Assembly (NCBI GenBank): GCA_002189035.1
Contig: CM007992.1
Span: forward strand, 3,286,001-3,350,000
Reading direction: 5' to 3'
Source: Utricularia gibba
Lineage: Eukaryota; Streptophyta; Magnoliopsida; Lamiales; Lentibulariaceae
DNA: 64,000 nucleotides
Position numbers and translations under genes: made by a program. How positions within the stretch are numbered: position 1 is the stretch's first letter; each line of letters starts with the position of its first letter. The notes under the pieces are model-generated. The model saw only the letters and a program-made list of their open reading frames with translations, searched no databases and was not told the origin of the DNA. Positions 20,164 through 30,591 of this stretch are shown in pieces.

Positions 20164-23100
20164 CTAAATGGAAGAAAGGTCCTCGTATATATTTTTGATA
20201 CCAGGCCTCTGAGAAAGAGGCCGGATGCATTTGAGAGCCACACCAAGAAACTCCTTCATCCCTTTTTCAGCAATGGGTGCATCCCTATCTGGCGCCAGTG
20301 CAGCATCCCGGCAATCTGATCCTTGGCCCTTGGCCACTCTCAAACGAACCCAGTCTGTCAATTCGATGCCCCCATCTGCTCCCGAGACAACCTCACCAGC
20401 ACATCTTCCTGTCAGGAGTTCTAGCAGGATAACCCCAAAAGCATAGACATCTGATTTGAAAGTGGGAAGTGGCTTTCTCGAAGCAGCTAGTTCAGGACCC
20501 CTGTATCCTAAGACACCAGCGTCAAGAATCTGTTCAGTTGTGCCTGATTGCGTCATCAGGCGGTGAAGGCAGTAGTCCGCGACTCTGGCGTTCAAGTCAG
20601 GCCCTTCCAGCAGTATATTGGTTGCTTTGAGGTTTCCATGAGGAATGGCTCGGTCGAGATGGAGATAGTTCAGGCCACGTGCAATATCAACTGCTATTTT
20701 CAGCCTCTGGGGCCAAGTCAAGGTTGGTCCTTTTCTTCCTGGTTTATCTGCAAAGGATACAAGTTCATGTTAGCAAGATGAGTTGACAGTGACGAGGTTG
20801 AGGGGGGTCGGGACTCTAACCAAAGAGGAAACTTGCAAGACTTCCTGGTGAAACGTAATCCGAGAGGATCAGCTTCTCATGCTGTGTTGGACCCCAGTAG
20901 TATCCTCTCAAACCAACCACATTGGGATGTCTGATATTCGCAAACTTCTTGGCTTCTTTTTCGAATTCCTTCTTTTGCTTAACAACCCCATCTCTCAACC
21001 ATTTCACAGTAAGAAACATTCCATTTTCCAATGTTGCTCTGTAGGATGTCCCGTGGGTGCTCCTTCCAAGAATTTCTGCTGGCGCCTTGGAGAGTTCTTC
21101 AGCTGTAAACGAGATTGTGTCATCGAGAAAATAGAGCTCACCAGCGAGCTGTTCTGGAGACCTGGAATCCAGTTTTGAAAAACCCTCCATGGCAAAAGAA
21201 TCACCAGACTCAGGTGACCAGGAGAGCTGACTGGCTTTTTGTGGGGAGGAATCAGTTGCTGCACTCATTTTCCCTTCACTGACTACAGTTGCCGCCCCTT
21301 TTCTAGAAGTCTCATGACCATGTGGCGCAACCATCATTCCACAAGAACTGTCTCGGCCTTCGAAGCTTGAAGGAATAGGTGAAGTCTGTTGGCTAACATC
21401 TTTGGTGCTTGCAAGCCGCCTGTTGCTCCTTGTGGTGCAGATACAGCGGATCAGAACCACCGCCAAAAGGATGGAAACGAGCAGCGCAGAAATACAAGCA
21501 ACAACTATCATGACTATGATGATGGTTCTCACATGATTTTCCGATGAACTGTGACCTGAGCCATGATCGGTGTTCGGAATTTCCAAGTCAGAGTTTCCAG
21601 GATAGAAAGAAGAGCGAGGAAACTCTCTCAAATTTTCAGGGACTAACCCCGAAAGGCTATTGTATGATACATTGAAGCTTTGGAGACTTCTGGACAAGTT
21701 CATAGGTAATGAGCCTGTCAAATAATTCCTTGACAAGTCCAACACCGTGAGTGTGGAGACATCACCTATTGATGTTGGGATTGAGCCAGAGAAATTGTTC
21801 CCTGCAATGTTGAAAAGCTGAAGTTGAGAAAATGCACCTATGTTATTAGGGATATCACCGGTGAACCGATTGTTGGAGAGATTGATGAGACGGAGAACTG
21901 AATGATTAGAGACAAGTGACAGATCGATCCCCTGGAAAAGCATATTGTTCTGCAGGTGGAGTTCATTTAAGCTTGATGAAGCTAAGAGCGAGGGTGAAAG
22001 AGGTCCCCCAACTGATTGAAACTCAGATCAAGGATTGTGAGTTTTCTATACTCAGTAAGTACTTTCGGAAGAGTGCCATTCAAAGAATTACCAGACAGAT
22101 TGAGGTAGTTCAACCGCAAGAATTGAGCAGTTTCCTCTGGAATTGGTCCAATCAATTTATTTTGGCTAAGATCAAGGATTTGTATGTCCCCCATTTGAGA
22201 ATCCTCATCAGACTTCCTTCAAACTGATTTCTTGAGAAATCAACCACAACACAGCTTCCGGTCAGCAGAGGAAGTTCACCAGATAACATGTTGGAGGACA
22301 GATTAAGGGTATGAAGTGTAGTTGAAGTGATCATACCAACAGAACCTGTGACATAATGGCACAAAGAAAAGCTATTAGCTATTGCAGATTTATGACGAAA
22401 AGCCTTGGCATTTAGTCTGCATACCTGAGAGGTTGTTTCTACTCAAGTCCAACTCTTTCAGCATCAACGAGTCACCTTTTAAAAGGTTAAAAGGAATGAA
22501 ACCAGAGAAGCTATTGCTTCCCAGTCTAAGGACTTGAATATCATAGGCAAAGTTGAAACCAGGTAACTCCCCTGAGAGCTGATTATGGCTGAAATCCAAA
22601 ACCTTCAAGCTTCCAAAAACCCGAGCTTCGTCTCCACCAACAAGTGATCCTTCTATCTGGTTATGGCTAAGATTGAGATGGCGAATCGAGGGAGATATAA
22701 AATTAAGGATCTTCTGATGCTCCTTGTTCATAGAGCACACCAAGGAATTCCCACTAAGATCAACATAGCTGGCATTCGCAAGGAGCAACAACTTCAGATC
22801 AAGTTCTCCGTCAAGCATGTTTCCATGTAAGTCAAGTACATCCAGTTGGTTCATCTGCTCTAACTCTGTGGGAATGCTCTTTGTGAAGGCATTCTGTGAC
22901 AGGTTAAGGTACACCAGCCCTTCCAACTTCGTCAATGACACAGGCAATGGACCTGACAGAGAATTGCGGCTCAAATCCAGGGAACGCAGTGATGCGAGCT
23001 CAGAAATCGAATCTGGGATTAGGCCGGAGAGTCTGTTTCCAGCCATAGACAGGCTCTGTAAACTAACTAGCTCCCCAAGCTCTGAAGGTAGTGATGAGGA

Positions 23101-23495
23101 AAACAGGTTATCAGAGATATCCAAATACTCCAAGCTCCTGAATCCAACAAGGTTCGTAGGTAACTTCCCTGAAATTGAGTTATTTGCAAGTGAAAGCTTC
23201 ACTAGCAGACTGAGATTTGACAGTGCACCCAAATCAATCTCAGCTACCAGCTGGAGGTTATCAAGAACCACTGCCGCAACATTGCCACCATTACACATGA
23301 TACCATTCCAAGAAGATGGGCAGCCATTGAAGTCTATGGCCTCATCATTCCAAGAATCAAGCACAAATCCAGTTGGGTCATGCTTTATTCCTTTCTTGAA
23401 TTCAAGCAAAGCTGAAATGTCTTGAGAAGGGAGTTGCCCCCAGCTGCTGGATGCACAACAAAGAACCACAACCAAGAGCCTCAACCCAGCCTCAT
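20164..23495 (-). CDS. GHR1: GHR1, LRR receptor-like pseudokinase; three apparent one-base deletions
   Basis: Exons: 22425-23495, 20821-22345, 20164-20747. Signal peptide, then GQLPSQDISALLEFKKGIKH, WNGIMCNGGNV, about 20 LRRs, LRR end near FYPGNSDLEIPN, a TM (IVMIVVACISALLVSILLAV), then a kinase-like domain with GRSTHGTSYRATL and VKW. The loop reads HGNLKATN where an active kinase has HRDLK, and DYC replaces DFG, so it is predicted catalytically dead, as known for GHR1. In Arabidopsis GHR1 sits at the plasma membrane and is needed for SLAC1 activation and stomatal closure. The frame breaks at three places: CCC 23485-23487 (separating the ATG at 23495 from the signal peptide), C5 22188-22192 and C5 22005-22009. 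One base added at each gives 1060 residues, near the roughly 1053 I recall, with exon phases that fit. The introns are 22346-22424 and 20748-20820. Confidence 0.92.
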
Positions 23496-25170
23496 TCTAG
23501 ACTATCAGCAGAGGAGAAACACAGTGACCTTGGCATCACGTTCTAGAAACAGTGTCCACAGCATTGCAGCAACAGAGAGGAAGAAGCAGTGAGGATTCCA
23601 GATCTGCACATTTTTCATAAAAACAGAGAGAATGCAGCAGAACAGGAGAAGAAGAGTTTGTTTCACAGATCCGAGCTTTTGAACTCAAAAGAAGCTGCCA
23701 TTTGAAGACACTGCGAGAGTCCTCTGGAAGCAGAAAGAAGAAGAAACAAAAACTGGAGCAAGGTGCAAAATGGAAAGGGAACAAGTGTTGATTATGCATT
23801 GAAAGCAGAACCCCATCCACTTCACGCCAAGGTTATAACTGTCAGTGGCCAACCCTTGGCATCTCCGAACAGCTCCTCGTTCTTCTCTGCATGCCTTCAG
23901 AACAGCAACTGTTGATCCACTCCAGCGTCAGCCCTAAATCTCCACCCACCCTTCTTCTCCACACACCGTACAGAAAAAGGTGGAGATCCAGGCATGAGTA
24001 AAAAAACATCCAAAAATTTAAAAAAAAAAGGGGGAAAGCAGAATCATTAATGTCTCTGTACGGTTATCTCTTAGGAAATGATGGTGATAGATGAAAGTGG
24101 GCTCCACCGAGACAGCGTTGTTACAGAGCGGGTCCCCCAGGTGGCCTTCCGCGAGACTCTTTTTATATATATAACTAATTAATATTCGGAGGAAAATAGG
24201 GACACAATTGGACCTGGGGTTGTGGGCCAAATGGGGCTCATCCCCATATAATAGATTATTATTCGATTCGAAAACGAATCGAAAATGATTTTTTTAAACT
24301 ATCATTTCATAAATCTTAGTTTACTATTGATTTCAGTTTTTATTTTGAATTGAAGTTGAATTTTTAAATTTTGAATCAAATAAAAAACATTGAATCCAAC
24401 CGAAATTAAAAAAAATGATTTTTTAAAAAATTAATTTTGAGACATCCATATGAATTATTATACATATCAGTGAAATTTATTATTGTTTTAAAATTTTTTT
24501 TATCTTTCATAAAAATTATTAAAAATATATAAAAAGATGCTAAAAATAGAAAATGTTTTCCATATATTCATATGATTCATTAAGAATGTTTGAGAAATAC
24601 ATTATTTTTTTAAATAGTTTTTCAATCTTTTATAATGACTATTAAGGACACCTGATATCAATTAAAAATAAAACTAACGGTTCATCGATTTCCATTAATT
24701 CCACACGCACTCACAATTTTTCAATTCCAAATATCTCAAATCAACTCAAAACCGTATGATTCCGATTTCAGAACTAGAACCCGATCTCGTAACTAAAACC
24801 GTATAGATGCTCACATTCCCGAACTGAAATAGATCAGAACCGTTATTTTAGTTGCGGTTTGAACCGATTACAACTCTGTAATAGACTAACTAGTTAGCAT
24901 GGTTTAAGGTATGTTTATCACACATAGGATTTAATCAAACTCAAACCAGATCAACAGGGACGATAATGCACAGCACAGCAACTTTTCTTTTCGGAATGCG
25001 CACAACAGATTAACAAACCAAGAAAGATGATGATGCACTACTGCACAGCACTGCAGTCCTCTTCTCTGGTTCTCTCCCAACACCAGGGGACAAGCAGACA
25101 GTTTGGAATAATGCGAAAAAGCAGCAGCCATGGACTTGCATAAACAGGGTGATGATGGAGGAATGAATGC
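23496..25170 (-). promoter_or_regulatory. GHR1 5' leader and promoter, then AT-rich spacer and KAB1 3' flank
   Basis: 23496-24000 has mixed composition and purine-rich tracts and is the probable GHR1 leader and proximal promoter. 24240-24900 is AT-rich. 24900-25170 is the probable KAB1 3' UTR. Short minus-strand frames in the leader (for example 23536-23820) have no family likeness. No further gene is supported. Confidence 0.5.
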
Positions 25171-27254
25171 CTACCGGTAGGAATCTGGACGCTTGGGCTT
25201 GCTTTGGACCACCTTCTCTATCTTCTCCATCACGGCGGGAGTCAGCAATGGGATGACATTCACCGCCTTCATGTTCTCCTGAATCTGGTGGACAGGGAAT
25301 TTGCAGACAATGTATGAGGGAAGGAGGGGACGTCCACGACGAAGGTAGAGAAAGCTACACAAAGGGTGACTGGATCTTCCATCCGGGGCACGAGAAACAG
25401 GCCCAATGAGCAGAGACATTGTTTCAAGGGAGCAAGGAAGAAATCATGCAGACCTGGGCTACTTTGGTGGCACCGGTGATGACTGTTGAGACATTAGGAT
25501 TTGCAGCACACCATGCGATTGCCAATTGAGATAAAGACACTCCAAGCTCATCAGCTATTGGTTTCAGCCACTCGACTTTCTTTAGTGATTCATCCACCAA
25601 GGACCGGCTTGCAAGATTCTGAGGCAAATACACTTGTTTATGAGGTCTTGGAATCATATGGGGGAAAGAAGATTTGAGGATTTCAAAAGCAGATGCTACA
25701 CCAACGCATGATTCAATTGGTTATACCCAATACTGAAATGATGCCTACGGACTTGTTGAGCTGAATAAGTTCTGTAGCTTACAGGAACATAGAGCCCCAC
25801 AACACAAACATGCCATGATAAAGACACAAACATGATCCAACTAAGTAAACTCTAGTGACCATAAAGACATCAAAACTGAATGGTTATAGATCTAATGTAA
25901 GGAAGAGAAGCAAAAACACCCGAACCTGACAACTAAAGAATGTAAAAGCGCTGAAGGTGTCGAGAAAGGAGATGGAAACAACAAAGGAAACAGAGGGCAC
26001 AAAACTGGTGAGTTACCTTATAATTTTCCAAGGCAAAACGACTATCCGGTGGAATGTTCCCTGAGTTATATTTTCCGGTGAGAACCCTGAGGCCAGCGGA
26101 CTCCAAGTTGTGAGCCCAAGGCCATAGTTAGTATACAGAGGTAGATATTCAGATTCAACCTGGAAGAGTTTGGAAAAAGAAATCAAATTACGGCACTTGG
26201 TGCATTTGGGGTCATGTTTTGCAACCCACAACCAAATATGCACCAAAGAAAGACAAAAAAACCAGAAAGGAAAACAAGGGGCATCGGCCTGTTCCTTAAA
26301 CCAAAGACTGAGTATTGACTCTTCTGAGATGTTTTTCTTCTTACCTTAATGGCATCAAGTCAACTTTCAAGTTTGGCACAATTACAATACCTACTCATCT
26401 ATAGACTGACCTTCCGAGAAAAATCCAAACCCACCCACAAAGAGCGAACTTCACATCTTTTCCTCTCGAGAATGAAAGCACACAATTTCAAGATAACATG
26501 CATGTTCCCAGAATCCTGATGCTTCGGTTTCCATACATAACTAAAAAATCCAAAAACCGTAGGAAAAGAATCCAAAAAGATGCCAAATGAAGGCGGTTTG
26601 CAAGCTAAACTTCGGAAACATAAAAAACTTCTTGGAAAATAAACAAAAAACATCGAAAGCAAATGAAATTTAAATAGTTCCAGGAAACTACCCTTGTTCT
26701 AGAGAAGAGATTGTACTCAGGTTGTTCAACAATCGGCCCCACAAGATCAAGCCTTTCAGCAATACCCCAAGCCTCGGTAATCTGCTGAGCACTCCACTCA
26801 CTGGTACCCCAATAATAAGCCCACCCCTGATCAATCACATGGTTCATGGCTCTCACAGTTTCCTCGATGGGGTGGTGGTGTCGGGGCGATGGCAAAACAG
26901 GACATCCACATACTCCATATCCAGTCTCTTCAAACAACTCTTAGTCCCTTCGAGTATATGCTTCCTAGATAAACCCTTATCATTGGGGCCAGATCCGCCC
27001 CAGAAGATCTTCGTCGACACGACAATATCAGATCTCTTCCACCCCAGCTCCTTTATCGCCTGACCCATGATCTCCTCCGCCCGGCCGTTGGCGTAAACCT
27101 CGGCGTTGTCGAAGAAATTAACGCCGTTGTCACGGCAGCATTGGAGGATAGTTTTCGCATCCTTGACATCCAACTGGTTCCCAAAAGTCACCCAGGCGCC
27201 GAAGGAGAGCTGGGAAACCCTCAGGCCGGATCTCCCCAGGTTATTGTACTCCAT
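25171..27254 (-). CDS. KAB1: K+ channel beta subunit, aldo-keto reductase fold; two apparent one-base deletions
   Basis: Exons: 26692-27254, 26017-26159, 25454-25618, 25171-25284. With one base added to G4 at 26869-26872 and one to CCC at 26085-26087 the protein is 328 residues, the length I recall for Arabidopsis KAB1. Motifs in order: [21 protein letters not shown] at the start (described, 20 residues at most here: [14 protein letters not shown]), [16 protein letters not shown] with the catalytic-type Tyr, STKIFWGG with the Lys, [43 protein letters not shown], and the C-terminal [16 protein letters not shown] and KPKRPDSYR. Kv-beta-type subunits bind K+ channels and NADPH. Without the extra bases, exon 1 stops soon after [10 protein letters not shown] Met two codons upstream (27260) is an alternative start. 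Confidence 0.9.
25619..26016 (-). other. KAB1 intron 2
   Basis: A 398-nt intron with a GTAACT donor after ENYK and a CTCAG acceptor before NLASRS. No internal gene or repeat was seen. Confidence 0.75.
26160..26691 (-). other. KAB1 intron 1
   Basis: A 532-nt intron, donor GTAGTT after FSRTR and acceptor TTCCAG before VESEYLPL. A short frame inside (26399-26662) has no family likeness. Confidence 0.75.
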
Positions 27255-30081
27255 CGACACCTCCTCCTCTTCTTCTCCAAACTGTAGACTCCAAGAAATC
27301 CGAATGTTGTCTCCTGGAATGGAATGTCAGGACGGCATTGGAGCCGTGATTCCTTTCTTCTTCAATACTTTTAAAAGCTTTGACACGTGGCAGATATTTT
27401 AACGTCATTTTTTAATTATATTATAATTAATAATATATGTGAATTATAAATGTTATTTTATTAAAATTTAAAATTGTGTTGATAAAAAGTTAAATAATTT
27501 TAAAAATATGGTTAAAAAGTCATCCCATGAAACTCTTACCATCATACACCTTGATAATCTATTATCCTATATTTTTAACGTTTCATTTACATTTGTACAT
27601 ATTTTTTAAAACTTTAAATCTTGTCATTGAAAAAAAATTTGTTATAAAAATTAATACAAAGTATATTTAAATAAATTTAAATATGTTAAATGCGTTTTTC
27701 GTCAATAAAAAAATGTATTTTATGTTAAGATCATTTTGAAAAATAAACATTTTTATACTATTTCTCAAATACACTAAATTAAAAAATTTACATTGTGAAT
27801 GATCATTTTTCTAACACAATGTCTGACATTGTCATATTTCTAATTCATACTTTTTATGTTAATGCAATTCTACATCCCTAAACTATACTTTATTAAATAA
27901 TTAATTCCTTAAATGCCAATAGATTGGACGCCTACGCAGGTTTTAATATCATTAATAGCCCGGTGGATTACCCGAATTGACCGTCTATTAACAACTCATC
28001 ATGAACGTTAATTTTATTCTATTTTTAAAAAAGAAAAAGAAAAGAAAATTGATTGGTGTTTATGAAAACGCACAATTTTCCATCTCGTTGCACTGCAGCC
28101 GCACCCGCGTCGGACTCGGGAAAGCGGAAGGGAGGAAAGCATTCCATGTGGGGCTGACGCGGGCTACAATTAATAGTGAATTAAACTCCTAGACAGGGAC
28201 TTTGACGTTGAAAAATGCTCATTACCTCCATCTTAAGACACTCTTTGGTCCGTGTGCCCGCTCCTTTTCGAGACCCGTCGGATAACTCGACCCGAACCCG
28301 GTTTCGTTGAATTAATAAATATCTTGTTTATATAATCGCTCATCGTAAATATAGGATTCAGTTGCCATCGGTTCGAGATATTTAGAATCTAAAAACATTT
28401 ATCAGTCATTATGGAAATTTTAAAAACATTTAAAATAACGATAAGCTTCTCAAATACCCTCAACGCATGTGGATGCTTGGGAAATATCTTTATTCTTAGG
28501 ATTATTTTTATACATCATTAACAATCGTTATGGAAATCTGAAAAATAGTCTAATGAAACATAAATATCCATAATGATTCATTAGGTGTTTCGAAATTAAT
28601 ATCTATTTTTTAAAACACACAGTTCAAACTGAAACTATCTGATTTCGATTCTTGTTTGATTCAATATTTTCTGTTTCAATTTTGAATCAAAATCATGCGA
28701 ATTGGTTCGGATTCTGATTTCGGTTTTGGTTTCAGTTCGGCTCAAAGTTTAAAAATACGATTTCGAAGTCAATAGCAAACTGTGGTTTACGAACCGACGG
28801 TTATAATAAACAGTTCTCCTAGGAACAAATCTCAACTCTATTCTCAAGTTAGGGGCGGGGGTCTCACACGTGGGTGGTGCTCGGTGGAGAAAAAGCGCAA
28901 CGTCCCGGACCTACCGAGTACCGACCTCCTCTCCAGTCTTCCAAACCCTTAAAAAATGGAACCTCATGACATACTCCTGTCCCACATCGACTCTGCAACA
29001 ATCCATTTGGGTATTAAATAAAATGTTTTTTAAAAATATAAAACCTTCTGTATGATTAGAAACTTACAATCTTTTGAAACAATTTTTCCTGGAAGTTCAC
29101 TTTTTAAATCAAATGGAAACCCATTTTTTTTCAAAATTCGAAAACATTGGTGTAGAAAGGGTTTGAGAATGTGAAGAAAAAAGGACAGACGGCGAAATCA
29201 TCCACACTCGCAATTACTGCCGCCGAGACTCGCGGCGGTGGGGAACCAGCTCAGCCCCCCGAGGACCACCTAATGCCCTAAAAACTCTTTGACTATTTTA
29301 ACCCTCCTAAAAATCCTCACACTTAAAATTTATTTATATTTTTCAGAAATAAAAATAGTTTTATTTTATAATATTTTTACTGTAAAAGTAATTCTATTAA
29401 AAACACTTTTAAAATTATAATTACAAAAATTATTTTTAGAAAAGTAAGAAATTGATTACTTTTATTTTTTATTTCTATTTTTCAAAATTATTTTTAAAAA
29501 GTAAAAATATGTTTTAAAATTTTCCAGAACAGTATTTAATTCCCAATTCAAAAATTATACAAATAATCCCAATTAAGCCCCTAAACTCAAAATTCTTCGT
29601 CAAATAACGAGTTTAATTGAGTTTCATTGGTCGGCGTAGGGTATGATGGTGGGGACGTCCACACCTTTCCTTTTCCCAGCGTTTTATTATGGAGCGGGGG
29701 ATTTTTCTCCCATTCCTCAGTTCAATATTAAATGCCTTTTGTTTTATTATTTATCTTGTTGGGTGAGTAAACAAAAAATAATGAAGAAATATTTAATGAA
29801 TTTGTGTATTTCTAGAGATACTATTTATTGCACCTCCCTACCTTTTTTTCCCTTTTTAATAAATATTTTCCTAATTATTTACTTTTTTAGTATTTAGCAT
29901 CTTTCTATTAATTTGCATACAGATAAATAAAAAAAACCGTTATTCAATTTATGTGTTTGGTATGTAGATATACGGTTCATGTATAAATATGTGTAGGTAT
30001 TAATATTATACTTTCATATAAATCTAGTAATATTAAACATATATACGAACACATAAAAATATTATAAAAATTAATAAAATA

Positions 30082-30112
<31 letters not shown>

Positions 30113-30591
30113 ATCTTAATGTTTAATTTAATATTATGATATAAATGTATTTTTTAAAATAAATAAAATTTGGATGCTATAATTTTGTTACCTAAATTAT
30201 TATTTAATCATCAAAATCAAGATTCAATAAATGAAATAATTTCGATTACTATTTAAAATATTTATAAATTAAACAAAATCAATTCAAAAATAGTATTTAC
30301 CAAAATGAAGGTATATCAGGGTGGGAGGATATGGAGCACGTGACGGGCACGTGCAGCTTACTACTGTTGGTGAATGAATTAACCAGGGTGGAAGGGTAAC
30401 CAAATACAGCGGTTAGTGAACGGCCGTTAGGGTTAACGTTCTCTTCTGGTTCTGAGTCTTCTCTCTCTGTCAGTCTATAAAACCAAGCAGTGCTCGCAGT
30501 GGCCGTTACAAGTGGCGGACCCTCGTTCCTCAGTCTTGTCTCTGCTTTGCTTCTTTCTCTCTGTTCAGAAAGAAGCGGGGTTGCGTTGACA
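27255..30591. other. long intergenic region between KAB1 and the pectate lyase
   Basis: 27255-27400 is the probable KAB1 leader. Mostly AT-rich with small GC-richer islands near 28080-28180, 28850-28990 and 29190-29280. An A/T tract resembling the 3370-3560 region, partly in inverted form, lies at 29340-29530, suggesting a degenerate dispersed repeat. 30300-30591 is the likely promoter and leader of the pectate lyase. No gene is supported. Confidence 0.5.
30080..30108. repeat. (AT)n microsatellite
   Basis: A run of about a dozen or more alternating A/T dinucleotides within an AT-rich spacer. This is a common plant simple repeat and a polymorphism candidate. Confidence 0.85.

Noticed and set aside
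20164-27254. GHR1 and KAB1 as true pseudogenes
   Set aside because: All lesions are single missing bases in short runs, the same lesion type occurs in unrelated neighbours, and repaired lengths and splice phases match the families exactly.
27400-30300. LTR retrotransposon in the long intergenic region
   Set aside because: No paired LTRs, primer-binding site, or gag/pol-like frames could be recognised.
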